Part shown: one piece after another, positions 38,401 to 48,709 of the stretch
Numbering within the stretch: the stretch's first letter is position 1
Layout of the letters: every line of letters begins with the position of its first letter
From: Parus major
Lineage: Eukaryota > Chordata > Aves > Passeriformes > Paridae
Length of the DNA stretch: 64,000 nt
Reading direction: 5' to 3'
Assembly (NCBI RefSeq): GCF_001522545.3
Contig: NC_031770.1
Coordinates: 20,730,105 to 20,794,104, forward strand
Position numbers and translations under genes: made by a program
The notes under the pieces: generated by a model
Seen by the model: the letters and a program-made list of their open reading frames with translations, nothing else
What the model was told of the DNA's origin: nothing
The model's database searches: none

Positions 38401-41400
38401 CCCTTTGCAGGGACAGTTACTGCCGGTCAATTTTGATTTTCCTGCCTTCCCTGGCACCCAGAGCAGGCAAAAACCTCCCAGGCCTTCAGCTCACCTGTTT
38501 GGCAAGGATCCTTGCTGTTAGCCTCACAGTCTCTGAGGGATTCCAGTTCTGCCCAAAAGTGCACATGGAGGCACATTCCAGCTTGTGCATTGGCCAGTCT
38601 TCTTTCTGAAAACATAGAAAAAAACAATTTTAAAAAAATAAAAATAAGTGACATGGAGATAAACTTATGAAAAAGGGAATGAAGCAAGTCCTGCCAGATC
38701 CTAGGGGTCAAGTGAAATGTGTTTCCCTTACAAAATAAGGTGCCGCTTACTAAGTCTGAACAAAAGCTTGAGTCTTATTTAAGGGGTACAGCCGTCCTGC
38801 TTTATTTCAAACAAATTCACAAGGGATGAGCTGAGGTCAGAACATCTTCATTTACTCAATGGAAAAAAAGAATTAAATGACAAAGAAACAAACAGACAAC
38901 ATGATTTATAAATCACCAGTTCTTATTGTTCAGATCAAGCATATGAGGATGCTGTAGGTCTGAGCTTGATGACTTTATTGGGTTCATTTCCATTTAATAT
39001 CTTGGCCCTTCATTATGAGGTGACCCTGGTGTAATTAGGAGTAATGTGTCTGAAGTCAATGGATTCACAATCACTAAGAATCCTTTGACTGTAAGGTCAA
39101 GCATTCTGATGGAATGATCTTTTTTTTTTCCTTAAATGTTGAAGAATAAAAGTACAGCTAGACAATAAAAACACACTAATACAGACAAACATTTTACTTC
39201 AATCTACAGAATATTTTAGTTAAATACAGAATATTTTGGGTAATATATAGCATATTCCTAGCTCAACAGACATACAGGAGTGATGGCACCCAAGGCCACA
39301 GAATCTTCCAAAGAATAGCATAGAATCACAGACTAACAATCTGCACTAGCACAGGCTGTCCTCAGACTGCATCAAATTTCATATTATTAATTCATTTACA
39401 CATGGAAATATTCAAGCAATGCACAGTTATTTATTGCTATATCTCATCCCAAACACACATTTATAGCACTATGTTAGAACAGATCTGTAGTGTTCAGTCT
39501 GCACAGGAAGCATCAAATTTTGTTTTCATACCAGACTCAAACTGGTAGAAAACACTAGCAGAGAAAAACACTCAAAACAAATCCCACAAATTTTGAAGTG
39601 AAGACTTGATAACCTTTTAGCACCTTCCAGAATGTTCTTAAATCCTCTTACTGTGATTCACTCAGTACGGCAGACCCTGTCTTGGCCCACTGACCCCCAA
39701 TTTTCAAAAATAATTTAAAAATCCCAACAATATGGCTCATCATAGTGACTGAGTGGCACAGAAGGAACAATTTCCCTCAGTTGCCTAACCACTGAAGGCA
39801 AGAGCCATTTGAAACACTCAGGAGACACACTGGTGGCTGTCTGAAGCAGGATGGGTAGATATGCCACAGGTCTACTGGGAGATGGATTCCTTGTGGGAAC
39901 TACAGCTGTAGGCTACATGCAACAACCCAAAGCAGTGAACAGTCAGGGGAATCAGGACCCTCAGTGCCTCCTGCCTTGGCTGGTCAGCTTAGTTACAGGG
40001 TTTGCAGATCAAAACAAAAGCTGATTACTGATTTCAGAGTTACTACACCAAAAATTCTTCCATTGAAAACAGTTATTTTAACTGTCCTGGGCACAGACAG
40101 CTTTAGGTTATTTTATTAGGAAAAGAAAGGTCAACACCTGCCTCAGCCTTGGGTAGGATTTGAAGCAGTGCAACACTGCAAGGGTATTCAACCCCTCACA
40201 ATGTCAACTTTGCTGTCCTTGATATCTCAGTACAATACTTCCAAAAAAACCTACATACAGGCTGCTTGAAATAAGCTCCAGTGTAAATATTCTAAGAGGA
40301 TGTGGCAATACAGACCAGAACCAAAATAGTATATTACACTGTAATCATGTCATGTGGAATTACACTCTCGACTCTCCTACAGCTGTCACACTACAAAATG
40401 CATCCCCAGAGAGACCCATTTCCTATATGTGCCCCAAAACCTTTTCCGGAAAATTCCTGACAGCCTTTGCTTAGGAACCTACAGGCTAAAGGCTAAAAAG
40501 AGACAGAGGGAAATCTCATCTCTCACCTTTTCTTGTTTACCCAGGACACCCACTAACTTTAGCATGATTGTTCAAAAAGTGAAGGCACTGAACCTGAAGC
40601 TTTGCAAGACTCTCATCCATACACACCCATTAAATAAACAGGAGGAATTACATGATAAAACAAAAAATCAAAATGCAAAATCATGTGCCTGTCTCAAAGC
40701 AGTGTTTTTAAAAAAATCCATTTGTCCCTTTATTCTTTACAGATCGTTAATTAAAATCTTTCCCCAGGCAGAATCATACTGAGTTATATGAACTGGTAGG
40801 GAGGTTAAAGGGACAAGATATGGCTGAATTGTGCAAAATGAGATAAAAGCCTGAAACACCACAAAAAAAAAAAAAGAGTTCTGATGACTGAGTAATACCT
40901 GGGATAGAAACACCATGACAGCAGCTTTCCCTGCGATCACAGCAGGACTGTATTTTGCATTCTTTTCCACGTTTTCCTCCAAGTAGTTTGAATTATAACA
41001 AGTTGCATTGTTCTAGCTGAATCCCTAATGCTACATTAATGATATTTTCTTCCTATTTTCATTACATCCACAATATTTTTCCCTTCATTTAGGAGTGACA
41101 ACATTTTTGGAAGGGAAGTTCTTTAAAGCTTATGCCTCTTACATCAAAGCATGGGAACACTCCTCTTCACCAAGTTCTTCAAAAAGATTCTGCCATCCAG
41201 GACTACTGGGCTGATCCCCAGAACACTGTCTTATACCTCACCGTAGGAGAAAAACAAGTAACAAAATATAATATTAAAAATAATAAGACTCAAGTCCAAA
41301 CAAATGTCCTCATACCTCCTTTTTCACATGGACTTTTTCAATACCACATAAAAACCCTATTCTATTTCACTCAATTAAAAAGAAACACATATAAATAGCA

Positions 41401-44400
41401 CAGAGAAATGATGGGCAAGCCAGTGCAGGGGTTAACCTCACCTCTTCAAAATCTTAAGGCCCAATTGTGACCAAATGGCATTCAACTCTTTAACTAGATT
41501 TCAGTGAGGTAACTTCTGATGTCTGATATTAATTGGCAAAGTTCTCTGATACAGCCTTTCAACATGCAGTGAAGGTCGAAGTTTTATATATTTTCACAGC
41601 CATTCTTCCCTATGATCGTTTACCAAAAGCAGGGCTATAGAGGGTATTTGATTTTCATGGGTTAACGTTTAACATGTTCACAGGAGACATTTACCAAAGA
41701 AAAATACATTGGGGAAGTTTTTGTATAGGGGGCCAGACATCCAACACAATCTTGCAGTGTCAAAATCCTTTTGTGCAGAATCATTGCAGCAAAAAAAATT
41801 GTAATTTTTTTCTACAGCTCAACAAAGAGAAGCAGGCAATTTCTACAAGGTCCCATTTAAAACACACCTGCTTAACGCTAATTACAGGTGTGCAACTACA
41901 TTTTGAGGCTTACTTACTAGCTGGTTAAAAATACCTGTATCACTTACTCCATCAATACCACCTAGAGCAGCCTTTAACATGGCTAAGAAAAACCCATAAA
42001 TGGTTTGTTCAAGATATATTTCAAATGCTGAAAATCACCACAGAAACATCTCCTTCTGCACACTGGTTAGCTGATCTCCACTCTTGTCTGGGATAAATGA
42101 CAGCCATGTGTACTAACAGCAAAAGGAGTTCCAGTAGCCAGTTCAAATTCACCAGTTCCAAAATTGAAACCACATAACCCTCTTAAAACATTTCTCTTCA
42201 GGGTTCTAAGGCAGCTAATTTCTAAGGAGAAAAAACAAGTGCAGGTCTCCTCCTGCTTGACTAAAATTATTATCATTTAAGAAGTCAAGACCTGAACAGC
42301 TGCAGTCGGGGGCTGAAAGCCACTATTACAATAACAGGCCTGTGCTCCAAGGAGGTGAAACTGGAGAGTGGGATGGTGTGAATCTGCTGGAAATCACAAC
42401 CCCTTTTAAAAGGAGACCTGGATTAGCACTTGGGAAAAGGAAGACCAGGAAACCCAGACTAGATTCAACCCACAAAACATTAAAAGCAGTAAGGACAGGC
42501 AGTGAAGGCAACTTCCACTCTCACGTGCCCTGAATCCACACCTACGCAAACATCCAGCTTAATATAGGCCAAACATGTGGTTATCTATGCTAAAAGCACA
42601 ATAAGAGACCAAAACAGCAACACTAAGGAGCTGCACCAAAGCCTGTGTGTGTGCATGTGTGTGTGTGTGTGTGTGTGTATAGATCCACCTTTCATAAATC
42701 CACCTCTCCCCACAATGAACAAGAATTCACATGAATTGTGATATAGGACATCTTTAAGTAAGAAAAGAGCAAGCTCAAAAGCTTTGGGTTTATATCCCAG
42801 TATGTTACATGGAAAACATTTGTCTAACTGAATTGTATTGACTAACAAGGTACTAACAAACATATCAAATGAGACCACACCCTTGTTGGGTACATACAAT
42901 TTTTAGCTGAACTGTACAAAAAAATATGGATTTACAGGGAAAAAAATAAACTTATAAAATAAAAATGAACAATACCATGACAGCTCTCAAGTACAGCCCT
43001 GGCCTTTTACCACTGTCGCATGATGTCTCACATGCATGGAGACAAAAGGGATACATTTCTACATTCCAGTGTTACAAATTCAGTATCAAGGCACAAATAT
43101 CCTTTTTGGCTTTGACAAAGAATTGCTGAACTGCTGAAAAGTGCCTTTGAACAAGGCAGGGATGAAGATGCATTGCAGACTGTCTGTGTAGCACATACCG
43201 TTACTGGAGACTGGTTTCTAGAAAATATTGCACTTGAAGGTAATTTTGAAAGAATGTCAAAGAATTCAATCTCAGCAACATTCAAACATTTCATCAGACT
43301 GATTCAGAAGGGCCCAAAAGATGGAATAGAGCATTATAACAACTAGGGAATTAAAAGCCATTATGTATATCAACAGCAAGAGTGAGGTGCTAGTACCTGT
43401 GTATGTCCAACTATAGTTTAGACATCAACAAAATCTAAAAAAGGCCTTTACATCTAGAGCATCATACCATACACCAACAGGTAGGAAAGATTCTAGTTCA
43501 CTAACTTATCAGAACAACAAGTTTTTGCTGAGCATCAGCTTTAGCAGACATAAGAATACACATTTTGACCAGATCAAGTTTTGACTCTAGGAACATGTCC
43601 CTCTAGAGAGAGAGAATTCTGACCATCAAAAGGTAATTTTTTTTAAAAAAAAATCAATCTAAAAAATGTAATACACGCACAAAACTTTACCAAGGAAAAA
43701 AAATAAATAAATAATTCCCTCCTTGCTTGTAAATATGAAAGTATAAACTTTGTCAGGGCTGGAAGCCAGGACACTGAGGCAGGGCCACTTGGTGATGAAA
43801 GCAAAGGACCATAAATAAGAAGAAATAAGTTCTATTTCCAACATGACATCTACTTGCTATTTTTCCCAGCACAAATTACTGAGCTTTCCTACTTCAAAAA
43901 ATCTTGCAGAGCTGTTTCATAAACTGTTGTACATTTTATATAGTAACAGAAGAAACTCACAGTCTCAGATAAAAGCTGCTAAACAGCTGTTGTGTTCAAG
44001 GATTTCCTTCCCTCATCTAGTTAAAAGCTTGTAAGAAATAATGACATGAAGAAACATTTCTTAGAAACAAATATTTTTATGAATGAATCATAGGCTTTTA
44101 CTACACTGTCTTTAGAGCTAATCCAGATTTCTCTCAAGACCCTTAAGGATGATCATACAGTAAGCGTTCACTTTGGAAATTTTATGAACTACTGCAAATT
44201 TTGTAAAAAACTCATTTCTGTTAAGCCTTTTGAGTTCCTCTGGTGCCTCAAAACCAAAAGGCTATTTGATTCACCTACAACTCTCCTGAATTCTATGGGA
44301 AAGCAGGAAGCTGGGGAGGTAATAGAAGGAAAACTGAGGTCTTTTGAAACTTGTGCAACAAGAGAATAAGATACATCCTTGAAATCAAAGTAGCAGCCAG

Positions 44401-47400
44401 GTCCAAGTGCCTGGGAACTGAACAGCACAAACCACAACACCTCTGTCCAGGTAATGACAACCGAGACTACTTGGCATGCACCCACACAGCCAACAGCACG
44501 TTAACATGTGGGAGAAGGTCTGGATTATTTATAGCTAACACACAGTTGCATGCCAGACCTTGGGTAACTCAAATCCTTCATAAGCATTGTTCCATACTCT
44601 GTGCCCAGCACCACAGACCTTGCATAGCTCACGTTATTCAGCTAGCAACCCACTTGAGTTTTTCCACACAGAAACTGGATAATTCTGCATCAAGCTGAGG
44701 ACCCAAAAAGGCTAGATTCTAATTCTGTCTTTTTTTTTTTTTTTAATTTATTTTTTTATTTTTAAGGTGCTTACTCTCATTTGAATTAAAAATAGAGTTA
44801 AAACTGCATGAAAATATTTTGGACATCTTTGTACTGCTCTACTTTAGTATGTGCTTATATTCTACATCCAGAGGCCTTTAAAAAAACAAAATACACAAAA
44901 AGAATAAAAGTTGCCACAGTAAGTTAGGGAGAAAGCCTGGTAAGATTCAAATGGTTATGCCTAGCATCAGCTGTGGTAGTCTCAGTACTCCAAATATTTG
45001 CAAATATTATAAAAAGAAAAAAAATCCTAAAAAAACCTCTCTTTCTCTCCCCTAAGATGGCTGTTTGGTGATTTCCCTTTTTTTCCAGTAGACACAGGAT
45101 CTCTTACCAGTTTAGTGAGGCTAATGCTGAATTATCTGGTTTGTCCTTAAAGGAAGAAGTAATACAGACATAATTAGTGGGTTGACAGGCAGCTCTAATC
45201 AAAGCCTCAGCATTACCAAGCCCTGAAGCTACTGATCTTTAAAGACTCATGCAGACCATGTCAAAAACCTGTAATTGTCCAAATGTACATCTCCACAGTC
45301 AGCAACTGTGGGATGCTGGAACTGACTGGACTGCTATTAATCATAGCTACAATTAGAACATATCAATGCCACATAAACAAAAATTGGAGGTCTGCAACCC
45401 CCACCCTCCTTCCCCCCACCCTGACAAACTGCATGACCTTACCTGACATTCCACATTGCAGTAAAAGGCCTGCTTGCATCTTCCACACTTGGACAATCCT
45501 TCTTTCCTTAAAAAGAAAACAGAAGTTATTCTGTTCTAGAAACCTGAATGAAATAAAACTGTATGCTGGATCACTTTTTGTACTGTATTTTGCACTTCGC
45601 AATGAAAACCGTATTACATTTTCAAAAGCATACTTTTCCAAGCAACTCTCATTATGCAAAAGCACTCTGCTTTCTTGATAAATTACTGGGTTTGGAAACA
45701 TATTAGTCTACGCTATTTGAAAGATAGCATCATTTTTTGCCACTATATGATGCATAATGTGCTAAACTTATTGTGTTGTGCAAACTTTAAAACTGCTCTG
45801 TGTACTTGTTCACCAATATTAACCTTTTGGTTCTTCTGTGACCATTCTACTGCTTCTTTGGTTACAGAATGCATCACCTTGGTTAAGTGCCTCCAAAAGC
45901 CAAGAAAAAATATTGTGTTATATACTGTTTGATCTCCTGTCACCTGAGAGCACCTTACTGACCCACCCTGTCTGCTCTGATATCTCTGCATTCTGAGCAG
46001 ACCTAAGGCTCACACTCTCCTTTTTTATATTTGGATATTACCCCAACAGAGGGGACTGCCACAAGGAAGGTCCTTTTCTGCTTTAAAGTGCATGTGTTGC
46101 AACAGATCCCACCAAAAATAGAACATGTGTTACCCAACAAGTGACATTTTGATTATGACAGCAATAGGGATCTCTCAGCAGTACTGAATGCTTTTAAAAT
46201 GTCTGCACACCCTCCCTGGTGTAAGTAGCAAAAAAAAAAAAAAAAAAAATTGTCTTAAACTGATGTAAGCTCACTGGAGTAAATCAATGGATCAAGGGTG
46301 AGTGTCCTCATATGATGTGACAGTGTGGAACATTTTGGTGGTCACTGCCATTCGGAGCCCATAAAACCCAACAAGTCTGGCATCCTCTGATTGTATTTGC
46401 AAAGCACACAAGGTGCAACATGAGCAAGCCAAGCTAAAATCATGACTCCTCTTGCTGACATTACAACCTTGTATTTAAAGTAACAACCGCTATCTCATGC
46501 AAATACAATATTACAGCCTCATTTTGCCCATGTTACCATCAAAGTTTTCATGATAACTTCGTCAAGTTTTCCTTCCACGCCTGGTGTTGAGCCCACAGCC
46601 CTTCTCCAAGGGCTCTCTGCAAGCTCAACCAGCACAGTTCGGAATCTAGTACGTGCTAGTTCAGTGCTAATGCAACAGTCACAGACACAGAACACATGTC
46701 TGAGCACTGGCGGATCACCTTACATCACCGAGACATCGTTCCTCTTAGTGGCACTTCATCACCCTGGTGTGAAATAAGTTTCAGATTACCCCACTAACTG
46801 CTTTCCTGCTGCAGTCAGTATGTTCCTTGATCGCTGTGCTCCTCCAGAGCTCCAAAGGAGAGGCTTGCATGGATAACAAGCAGCTGCTCCTGAAGATAAC
46901 TAAAAGCTATTCCGTGAGATAACTATTATCCTTACAGTATTACTTCCAATCAGTGAAGTATGGAATTATTCCCTGGTCCTTTGGTAGACAAATCTGAATA
47001 TGATAAACAAAACCAGACAGCTTCTTTGGCAAGAGGAAATTTGCAGTTAGGTATAAAAAAAACCCTAAAACCAAACACAACACTTCAACGCAAACCTGAG
47101 AGGCTGGGAAAAGGTGTAAAGGAGGTGAGGAAAATCACCTCAACTGTACCGTTCAAATTGATAGGACTCGCTTCACCGGCTTCACTAGGAAGCATATAAG
47201 ATACGTATGTTACATAAATGCAAATCAAGTGAACAAGTCATAAGTAGGTAAGGTAATGAGAAAAGAAAAAGGATGAATGGATAAATATAGCACAGTTACA
47301 ACAGTTGTTTTTCTCTGCTGAGGCAGCTCTTAACATTTGCTCTGAGTTATAACCAGGTAAGCACTTAATTCTTCAGTAAGCTGTCAGAAGTCACGAAAGT

Positions 47401-48343
47401 ACTACACCTTCTAAAAATATGGTGTGGTGTGACATGCCAGAGTGTCATATCCATGCTGAATTTGCTAACCCTAATACGTTTGGGGTTTTATTTTCCCCCA
47501 AAGCAGCTCATATTGAGAAGCTTGAATCAAACACTTGAGTATCTCCCCTTCACACAGGTGGGGAGGCAGCTGCAGAGGGCCTGGCAAACTCGAGCCCCCT
47601 GCATCCCTCCAGCACCAGGAATCCCGAAGCACGCAGGAGCAGGCAGCACTCCAGTCCCAATGCTCCCAGACATGCTACAAACAAGTTCTTGCGTTGCCTG
47701 CGCTCCGCCCCAGTAAAAGTAATTTGCAGACTAAGGTTTCAGACAGAGGTAACATACAGATAATTTCCTGTGTATTTCATAACCGTGATATATACATTTC
47801 ATTCATAGATTTTCTATCCGCTCTATGGAATGTGAAGTGTGAATTAGGCGATTGCAGACCCTTTCTCCCTTATCTAACCTTCATTAAAACCAGCGAGCAC
47901 GAAGTTATTACAAAACTAGACGGATCAATGAAACTTCCTGCGAGAGGATGGTTACGCACGTGTCTTCGTGACCCCCAGAACTCGGGGAGAGCAGAACGTT
48001 TTTTGTTGTTGGCTTTTGGTTTGGTTTTTTTTCCTTTTCCTTTCTCTTTCCTGAGCTGCTGAGCACGGAGCACCAGCTCTGAGTTTACACTTCCACGCTG
48101 CCGCAGCACCACGAGCCGAGGAGGGGGAAAGTTCTGCCGCCGCCCCGCAGAAGCCGCGGCCTCCGGGCGCCGCCCGGGCCCTACCTGGCGAAGCAGCCGT
48201 CGCAGTGGCCGCCGCGCTCGCTGACGGTCAGCACGGCGACATAGGCCGGGCAGCTGAACAGCAGCTCTCCCACGGCGAAGCGCCGCCGAGCCCGCAGCCC
48301 CCGGCCCTTGCCGGCGCTGGCGAACCTCTCCAGGCCGCCCAGC
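20334..48343 (-). CDS. SMYD2: SMYD2, N-lysine methyltransferase (SET and MYND domain containing 2), start codon in assembly gap
   Basis: Seen: twelve minus-strand exons (48343-48185, 45506-45443, 38605-38495, 36879-36819, 34383-34259, 30552-30485, 28762-28660, 26286-26176, 24411-24291, 24094-23920, 22519-22411, 20414-20334) join in frame. With five residues assumed in the N gap they give 433 residues, the known family length. Domains in family numbering: SAM-binding GKGRGL (16-21); MYND zinc finger, Cys52 to Cys90; SET core NHSCCPN (206-212) with Tyr240 and Tyr258; post-SET CxCxxC (262-267); C-terminal TPR-like helices from about 280 onward. Known: it methylates lysines of p53, RB1, HSP90 and histone H3 in cytoplasm and nucleus. 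All introns are GT-AG except intron 9, which is AT-AC U12-type. No disabling change is seen, so the gene looks functional. SMYD1 and SMYD3 are less likely given residue-level fit and synteny. Confidence 0.97.
20415..22410 (-). other. SMYD2: SMYD2 intron 11
   Basis: GT-AG intron, phase 0. No repeat or gene recognised. Confidence 0.85.
22411..22519 (-). CDS. SMYD2: SMYD2 exon 11
   Basis: 109 bases completing Ser371, then KHYPSYSLNVASMWLKLGRL ... KALKR (36 codons), TPR-like helices. Acceptor TCTTGCAG|T, donor AGG|GTATTT. Confidence 0.97.
22520..23919 (-). other. SMYD2: SMYD2 intron 10
   Basis: GT-AG intron. The central part (about 22600-23560) is more GC-rich than its surroundings, with several overlapping open frames on both strands that show no splice-bounded or family signature. 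Confidence 0.85.
23920..24094 (-). CDS. SMYD2: SMYD2 exon 10
   Basis: 175 bases. CC completes Ser313 across the AT-AC intron, then PSELLEICELSLDKM ... GQKIIRPY plus AG of Ser371. It encodes TPR-like helices of the C-terminal domain. The acceptor is CCTAC|CC (AC, not AG). Donor ACAG|GTAAAT. Confidence 0.95.
24095..24290 (-). other. SMYD2: SMYD2 intron 9: U12-type (minor spliceosome) AT-AC intron
   Basis: 196 bases. On the minus strand the 5' end is ATATCCTTT (24290-24282), the branch motif is TTCCTTGAC (24113-24105) and the 3' end is AC (24096-24095), eleven bases beyond the branch adenosine at 24106. These match the U12 consensus. Splicing here restores KSPSELLE in frame, as in the family; no GT-AG alternative does. 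Confidence 0.93.
24291..24411 (-). CDS. SMYD2: SMYD2 exon 9
   Basis: 121 bases: DKEKLEICKLNDPPSAET ... EFRRAKHYK plus the T of a Ser codon. Acceptor TTCTTCAG|GAT. The 3' boundary has no GT; the exon ends before ATATCCTTT, a U12-type AT-AC donor. Conceptual read-through adds unrelated residues and a stop near 24190, so the split is needed. Confidence 0.95.
24412..26175 (-). other. SMYD2: SMYD2 intron 8
   Basis: GT-AG intron, phase 0. Nothing recognisable inside. Confidence 0.85.
26176..26286 (-). CDS. SMYD2: SMYD2 exon 8: SET/post-SET
   Basis: 37 codons, from IFSSYIDLLYPTEDR to CDCRECTTKEK. Tyr240 and Tyr258 line the lysine channel; the CxCxxC triad binds zinc. The acceptor is taken at CATGTAG|ATT behind a long pyrimidine tract. 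A second AG ten bases later would break the frame. The start reads IFSS where mammals have VFTS. Confidence 0.95.
26287..28659 (-). other. SMYD2: SMYD2 intron 7
   Basis: GT-AG intron, phase 0. Nothing recognisable inside. Confidence 0.85.
28660..28762 (-). CDS. SMYD2: SMYD2 exon 7: SET catalytic core
   Basis: 103 bases completing Asp201, then VALMNHSCCPNVIVTYKG ... EPGDE. NHSCCPN is the SAM-binding and pseudoknot motif (Asn206, His207), and Cys209 is a SET-domain zinc ligand. Acceptor TTTTACAG|T, donor GAG|GTAAAT. Confidence 0.98.
28763..30484 (-). other. SMYD2: SMYD2 intron 6
   Basis: GT-AG intron, phase 2, AT-rich near its 5' end (30240-30484), with a run of A at about 30139-30152. Confidence 0.85.
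30485..30552 (-). CDS. SMYD2: SMYD2 exon 6
   Basis: 68 bases encoding VNCNGFTIEDEELSHLGSAIFP plus GA of an Asp codon. Acceptor TTTCTTAG|GTT, donor CCTGA|GTAGGT (weaker, but required by the next exon's T). Confidence 0.95.
30553..34258 (-). other. SMYD2: SMYD2 intron 5
   Basis: GT-AG intron, phase 0. It contains a CR1 fragment (31630-31850) and a small imperfect dyad (30991-31056). Purine-rich open frames at 32391-33261 have no family match. Confidence 0.85.
31630..31850 (-). repeat. CR1 LINE fragment
   Basis: Reverse complement of a CR1 3' end: ATCACAGAA, then GGTTTGGGTTGGAAGGGACT, the CCCCAGAGGCAGAGACTCCT block and CCAGGTTGTTCACC. Diverged and 5'-truncated. Confidence 0.7.
34259..34383 (-). 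CDS. SMYD2: SMYD2 exon 5
   Basis: 125 bases completing His137, then LDKLDNEKRELIQ ... NAALVVLFAQ (41 codons), an insert region of the SET domain. Acceptor TCCACAG|AC, donor CAA|GTAAGT. Confidence 0.97.
34384..36818 (-). other. SMYD2: SMYD2 intron 4
   Basis: GT-AG intron, phase 1. It contains a short CR1 tail at 34568-34640; otherwise unremarkable. Confidence 0.85.
34568..34640 (-). repeat. CR1 LINE 3' tail fragment
   Basis: The CACAGAATCAC stretch followed by GGTTGGAAGAGACCTTCAAG and GAGTCCAACCCATG is the reverse complement of a common avian CR1 3' end. Only about 70 bases remain. Confidence 0.75.
36819..36879 (-). CDS. SMYD2: SMYD2 exon 4
   Basis: 61 bases encoding KTHPERTQSERLFAVKEFES plus one base of a His codon. 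Acceptor TTGTTAG|AAA, donor TCAC|GTAAGT. Confidence 0.96.
36880..38494 (-). other. SMYD2: SMYD2 intron 3
   Basis: GT-AG intron, phase 0. It contains a perfect 18-base inverted repeat at 38097-38145 (listed separately). Confidence 0.85.
38097..38145. repeat. perfect 18-base inverted repeat with 13-base loop
   Basis: Arms 38097-38114 and 38128-38145 are exact reverse complements around a 13-base spacer. The core is GGTTACATGTGTGG pairing with CCACACATGTAACC. It lies about 350 bases downstream of SMYD2 exon 3 in the transcribed direction. It is shorter than a typical pre-miRNA hairpin. Role unknown. Confidence 0.9.
38495..38605 (-). CDS. SMYD2: SMYD2 exon 3
   Basis: 37 codons: KEDWPMHKLEC closes the MYND finger with its last His and Cys, then a variable loop (ASMCTFGQNW) and NPSETVRLTARILAKQ. 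The loop differs from the mammalian residues I recall (SPMVVFGENW). Acceptor TTTTCAG|AAA, donor CAG|GTGAGC. Confidence 0.97.
38606..45442 (-). other. SMYD2: SMYD2 intron 2 (6.8 kb)
   Basis: GT-AG intron, phase 0. It holds a (GT)n microsatellite at 42644-42679, a possible CR1 tail scrap (CATAGAATCACAGA near 39318) and A/T-rich runs (about 43693-43712, 44731-44762). Confidence 0.85.
42644..42679 (+). repeat. (GT)n microsatellite
   Basis: GT dinucleotide run interrupted once by GCAT, in SMYD2 intron 2. Confidence 0.95.
45443..45506 (-). CDS. SMYD2: SMYD2 exon 2: MYND zinc finger
   Basis: 64 bases. Completes Arg58, then 21 codons, KEGLSKCGRCKQAFYCNVECQ, with four zinc-binding Cys. Acceptor TTTTTAAG|G, donor CAG|GTAAGG, ending in phase 0. 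Confidence 0.97.
45507..48184 (-). other. SMYD2: SMYD2 intron 1
   Basis: GT-AG intron, phase 2. It holds a run of 20 A at 46230-46249 and the left arm of a long inverted repeat (about 46730-47200). Confidence 0.85.
46730..47200 (+). repeat. left arm of a long inverted repeat bracketing the SMYD2 promoter
   Basis: Aligns with the reverse complement of 48710-49225 in order along its whole length, with small indels. For example, GGATAACAAGCAGCTGCT (about 46871) reappears reversed near 49060. By eye, identity is around 80-85%. The family is not recognised. Confidence 0.85.
48185..48343 (-). CDS. SMYD2: SMYD2 exon 1 (5' end lost in the N gap)
   Basis: Starts inside the gap; the first readable residues are LGGLERF. 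It encodes the SAM-binding GKGRGLRA loop, the S-sequence and the first two MYND cysteines (HCDGC), ending FA plus AG of a split Arg codon. Donor GCCAG|GTAGGG. By comparison with the family, only about five residues including the ATG are missing. Very GC-rich. Confidence 0.93.
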
Positions 48344-48553
48344 NNNNNNNNNNNNNNNNNNNNNNNNNNNNNNNNNNNNNNNNNNNNNNNNNNNNNNNNN
48401 NNNNNNNNNNNNNNNNNNNNNNNNNNNNNNNNNNNNNNNNNNNNNNNNNNNNNNNNNNNNNNNNNNNNNNNNNNNNNNNNNNNNNNNNNNNNNNNNNNNN
48501 NNNNNNNNNNNNNNNNNNNNNNNNNNNNNNNNNNNNNNNNNNNNNNNNNNNNN
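48344..48553. other. assembly gap (210 N)
   Basis: Unresolved bases in the GC-rich first exon. They hide the SMYD2 start codon, about five codons and probably the 5' UTR. Confidence 0.99.
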
Positions 48554-48709
48554 GCCGCTCCGGCCCAGAGCCCTGCCCGGGCCGCCGGCACGCTGCCCCC
48601 GCCGAGCTGTGTGCGGTGGAAGCATCCCCCGGGCCCAGCCGGATCTCGGGCAGCGAGGGCACCGGGGAAGGGGCTCTCCCGCTGGCCTCACAGCCTTCTC
48701 CTTAATATT

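Noticed and set aside
39299..39345. CATAGAATCACAGA near 39318 as a CR1 insertion
   Set aside because: Only the terminal octamer-like bases match. Too short to call as an element.
47535..48062. A + strand frame of 175 codons left of SMYD2 exon 1
   Set aside because: No ordered domain or splice context; it overlaps intron 1 and the GC-rich flank. Probably a chance frame.
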